Program-made: the position numbers and the translations under genes
Assembly: GCA_029259635.1 (NCBI GenBank)
Contig: JAJDEU010000051.1
Coordinates: 62,001-126,000, forward strand
Reading direction: 5' to 3'
DNA from: Planctomycetota bacterium
Lineage (GTDB): Bacteria > Planctomycetota > UBA1135 > GCA-002686595
Length of the DNA stretch: 64,000 nt
Shown here: piece by piece, positions 61,691 through 64,000 of the stretch
Position numbering within the stretch: position 1 is the stretch's first letter
Layout: each line of letters begins with the position of its first letter
Notes under the pieces: generated by a model
The model's input: the letters and a program-made list of their open reading frames with translations, nothing else
Told to the model about the DNA's origin: nothing
The model's database searches: none

Positions 61691-63769
61691 TCAGCCCAAG
61701 GTGAGCTGGCGATGCGCGTCCACTTCGTCGCGGTTCATGGCCTCGATAACCTCGTCGAGGCGGTCGGTGAGGTCCCACGAGCTGTCGATGGCTCTTCGAA
61801 CCTGCCTCATGAGCTGCAGGGCCATTCGGAAGTTCCGGCAGATGTCGCCGAGCGGGGCATGGGTGATTTCTTCGAGCTCCTCGAAAGTTGCACCACTCAT
61901 CCAGGCCATCACGGCTTCGGACAGCCCCCAATCCGCCTGCTTCACCGGCGTTGGGATTCCGTTCCGCGTTTCGCGCCTTCTGAGACCGGAGATGATTTGA
62001 TCCACATGGCGCCGAACGCCCCCGAAGATCTTAGGTGAGATATAGAGCGGACCTCCCCGTCTTCGGTCTTCGTAGATCAGCCCGACGAAGACGACAGCGA
62101 GAGCGGAGGCCGGTAGGTTTTCGAGCGAGCCCCGAAAGAGCATCTCGGTGATCTGAAGTTCGAAGCCGTAGAGCAGTCGCGCGAGCTGTCCGCGCGCGGT
62201 GAGTCGCTCGCCGTCGTCCTCGATGTAGTGAAGGTCCGCGAGCATCGCGAGGTGGTCGTCCAAGAGGCGGCGCTGGATTCGCTTGTTGCGGTCGCGCGCG
62301 TGAGGACTCTTGTCGCGGTGTTGAAACTGATTGAAGGACTTCTCCCAAGCCACGTGGAGACGCTCGCGGCCGATGCGATCGAGCAGGTGCAGGATGGAGG
62401 AGTAGGCCAGTCGAAAGCGGCTGAGAACGGGCTCGACATCTCCGTGCAAGATCCGCTTGAACGGCGCCTCTCGGAGTGAGCTCGGGTTGAGGTAGGAGAC
62501 GACCAAGCCTTCGGTGTCGATGCCTTGCCTTCCGGCACGTCCCGCCATTTGCATGTAGTCGCGCGTTCGCAGGAAGTCAAAGTTGACACCGTCGAACTTG
62601 CGGAGCGAGTGAAAGATGACCGTGCGCGCCGGCATGTTGATCCCGAGCGCGAAGGTCTCGGTGGTAAACAGCATGCGCAACAAGCCCGAAGTGAACATGC
62701 GTTCGACGAGCTCCTTGTGGACCGGAAGCATACCGGCGTGGTGAAAGCCGATGCCGTGGGTGGCGAGCTGCATGACCTCGCCCTTCAGCTCGCCTTCGCC
62801 GAGTTGAAACAGCTCGATCAGGTCGAGCTGCAGCGCCTTCATGCGCTCGCACTCTTCGGGGGTGAGCAGCTGACGGTGTTGGTTGTGATAGGCCAGCTTC
62901 TGGCAGTCCTTGCGACTAAACGCAAAGATCAAGGCGGGCAGCTGGCCGCTCTCCTGGACTTCGTCGAGCAGCGCGCGAAAGCCCATGCGATCGGCCTCCG
63001 GATCGTTCCGATCTCCGCGCTCGCGGCGGCCATGCTTGGGCTTCTGCCGACGCCGGGTTCCGGTCTTCGCGCTGGCGCCCTCCGCTTTCTTGACCTTCGC
63101 CAGTCGCTTATCGGCGAAGAGCCCGCTGCGCGCGGTGTACATATTGTGGTCCAGCGGAACCGGCCGCGTGGTCGACTCGACCGTGACGAGCTCGTGCTCT
63201 CGAATCTCGCCGATCCATTCGCCCAGCTCTTCAATGTTGGCAATGGTCGCCGAGAGGCAGATAAATCGAATCTTGTCCGGGGCGAAGATCAGGCTCTCCT
63301 CCCAGACCGTGCCTCGTTCGGGGTCGTCCATATAGTGGACTTCGTCGAACACGACGTACTCGATGTCCGCGAGCGCTTCCGGATCTTCAAAAATCGCGTT
63401 CCGCAGAATCTCCGTGGTCATGATCAAGACCTGAGCGCCGGGGTTGATCGTCACATCCCCGGTCATCAGGCCGACGTTGATCTCCGGGTCGTCTCGGAAG
63501 TCGCGATACTTCTGGTTGGAGAGGGCTTTGATCGGGGCGGTGTAGATACAGCGCTTGCCCCGACGCACGGCGTCCTCGATGGCGTATTCGGCCACCAGCG
63601 TCTTGCCGGCCCCCGTGGGGGCGCTCACCAGCAGGTTGGCCCCCGAGCGAATCGCCGCCACCGCGCGCCGCTGAAAGTCCGCGAGGGTGTAGTGCTTCCA
63701 CTTTGTGATCTCGGCGGCGGCCGATTCCGGCGGATTCCGGGTCTCCGATTGCTGGCTCTCGCGGGTCAT
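61691..63769 (-). CDS. Ski2/Mtr4-like DEAD/DEAH-box helicase
   Basis: 692 residues. Motifs: LVSAPTGAGKTLVAEYAIED (I), YTAPIKALSNQKY (Ia), VFDEVHYMDD (II, DEVH), LSATIAN (III), GIGFHHAGMLPVHKELVERM and LFTTETFALGINMPARTVIF (IV-V), QMAGRAGRQGID (VI). The C-terminal winged-helix/helical region is HelY-like (LNPSSLREAPFKRILHGD). A basic linker of ~35 residues (TGTRRRQKPKHGRRERGD) splits the two RecA lobes. Members unwind RNA in processing or DNA in repair; bacterial ones are poorly studied. The ATG at 63769 is used. Confidence 0.88.
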   Translation of the reverse strand: MTRESQQSETRNPPESAAAEITKWKHYTLADFQRRAVAAIRSGANLLVSAPTGAGKTLVAEYAIEDAVRRGKRCIYTAPIKALSNQKYRDFRDDPEINVGLMTGDVTINPGAQVLIMTTEILRNAIFEDPEALADIEYVVFDEVHYMDDPERGTVWEESLIFAPDKIRFICLSATIANIEELGEWIGEIREHELVTVESTTRPVPLDHNMYTARSGLFADKRLAKVKKAEGASAKTGTRRRQKPKHGRRERGDRNDPEADRMGFRALLDEVQESGQLPALIFAFSRKDCQKLAYHNQHRQLLTPEECERMKALQLDLIELFQLGEGELKGEVMQLATHGIGFHHAGMLPVHKELVERMFTSGLLRMLFTTETFALGINMPARTVIFHSLRKFDGVNFDFLRTRDYMQMAGRAGRQGIDTEGLVVSYLNPSSLREAPFKRILHGDVEPVLSRFRLAYSSILHLLDRIGRERLHVAWEKSFNQFQHRDKSPHARDRNKRIQRRLLDDHLAMLADLHYIEDDGERLTARGQLARLLYGFELQITEMLFRGSLENLPASALAVVFVGLIYEDRRRGGPLYISPKIFGGVRRHVDQIISGLRRRETRNGIPTPVKQADWGLSEAVMAWMSGATFEELEEITHAPLGDICRNFRMALQLMRQVRRAIDSSWDLTDRLDEVIEAMNRDEVDAHRQLTLG

Positions 63770-64000
63770 AGTTCGGGTGCATCCTGCCCGCCTTCACGGC
63801 CAAACGGAAGAACGCCGTGGGAGGAGTCTCGATCGGATGTGAGAAGGCGAAAGAAGCGTCCTTGGAATCGCCCTCCCAAATCGGTATCACAAGAGTCGTG
63901 CTCTGCCGGTTTCCACGCTGGTAGCCAGAGAGGTGTTCGCGCACGCGCTGCGCGCCCTCGATCCGAGATCCAGCGCCCTTGCCGATCCAAGAGCACGCCC
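63770..64000. other. Right edge of the window: no gene recognised
   Basis: 231 bases upstream of the helicase start. Both strands contain short open frames, the longest on the minus strand open to the window edge, but none has a recognisable motif. It presumably contains the helicase promoter or the end of a gene beyond the window. Confidence 0.4.

Overview
The window is GC-rich, gene-dense bacterial chromosome with no rRNA, CRISPR array or prophage that I can see. Several features fit an uncultured or marine Planctomycetota-type bacterium: long-chain olefin (ole) genes, a small Hc1-type histone H1-like protein, an ECF sigma factor fused to a membrane-anchored repeat protein, a NfeD/flotillin operon, the futalosine menaquinone route and selenocysteine machinery. 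This assignment is inference (moderate confidence); Myxococcota or a related phylum is not excluded.

Region 1-9659 (minus strand) is the most striking part. It is a tightly coupled operon whose genes mostly overlap by 1-4 bases. In transcription order it holds an OleA-like thiolase, a GbsR/MarR-type regulator, a FabF-like ketosynthase, an acyl carrier protein, two CrtI-like FAD oxidoreductases, a FabA/FabZ-like dehydratase, a FabI-like reductase, a phosphopantetheinyl transferase, OleB and the start of OleC, which runs off the left edge. This looks like a private type II fatty acid/polyene-type assembly line with its own carrier protein and activating enzyme, wired to Ole head-to-head condensation. 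It is a candidate for an undescribed unsaturated or modified hydrocarbon, beta-lactone or ketone lipid.

Region 9943-17158 holds dinB, two methyltransferases, a membrane protein and a 1008-residue ECF sigma/transmembrane/repeat-domain fusion. Region 17159-21805 is a second apparent system. A VIT/VWA surface protein with a GlyGly-CTERM-like tail is translationally coupled to a rhombosortase-like rhomboid protease. A divergent sigma-54 activator faces a good -24/-12 promoter and a dyad that could be its enhancer. A MITE-like element with about 50-base inverted ends sits at the 3' end of the rhomboid gene and encodes its last ~23 residues.

Region 21853-35274 is mostly housekeeping: small membrane proteins, a multi-cluster ferredoxin with an Hsp20-like insert, polA, a degenerate WaaP-like kinase, a DUF368 flippase, recJ, a GT39-like membrane glycosyltransferase, selA and a glycerophosphodiester phosphodiesterase. 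A clear tRNA-Sec (UCA) lies at 35340-35437. It is followed by two tandem acetyltransferase-fold paralogues and the NfeD-NfeD-FloA membrane-domain operon.

Region 41352-64000 has an EVE protein, the histone-like gene, mqnB/mqnD, two different RecQ helicases, a CobW GTPase, a TrkA-C membrane protein and a lipoprotein SAM hydroxide adenosyltransferase. It also has a large PQQ-type sugar dehydrogenase, a three-subunit molybdenum hydroxylase of the 4-hydroxybenzoyl-CoA reductase type, an exported protein, a probable pseudo-hydrolase and a Ski2-like helicase.
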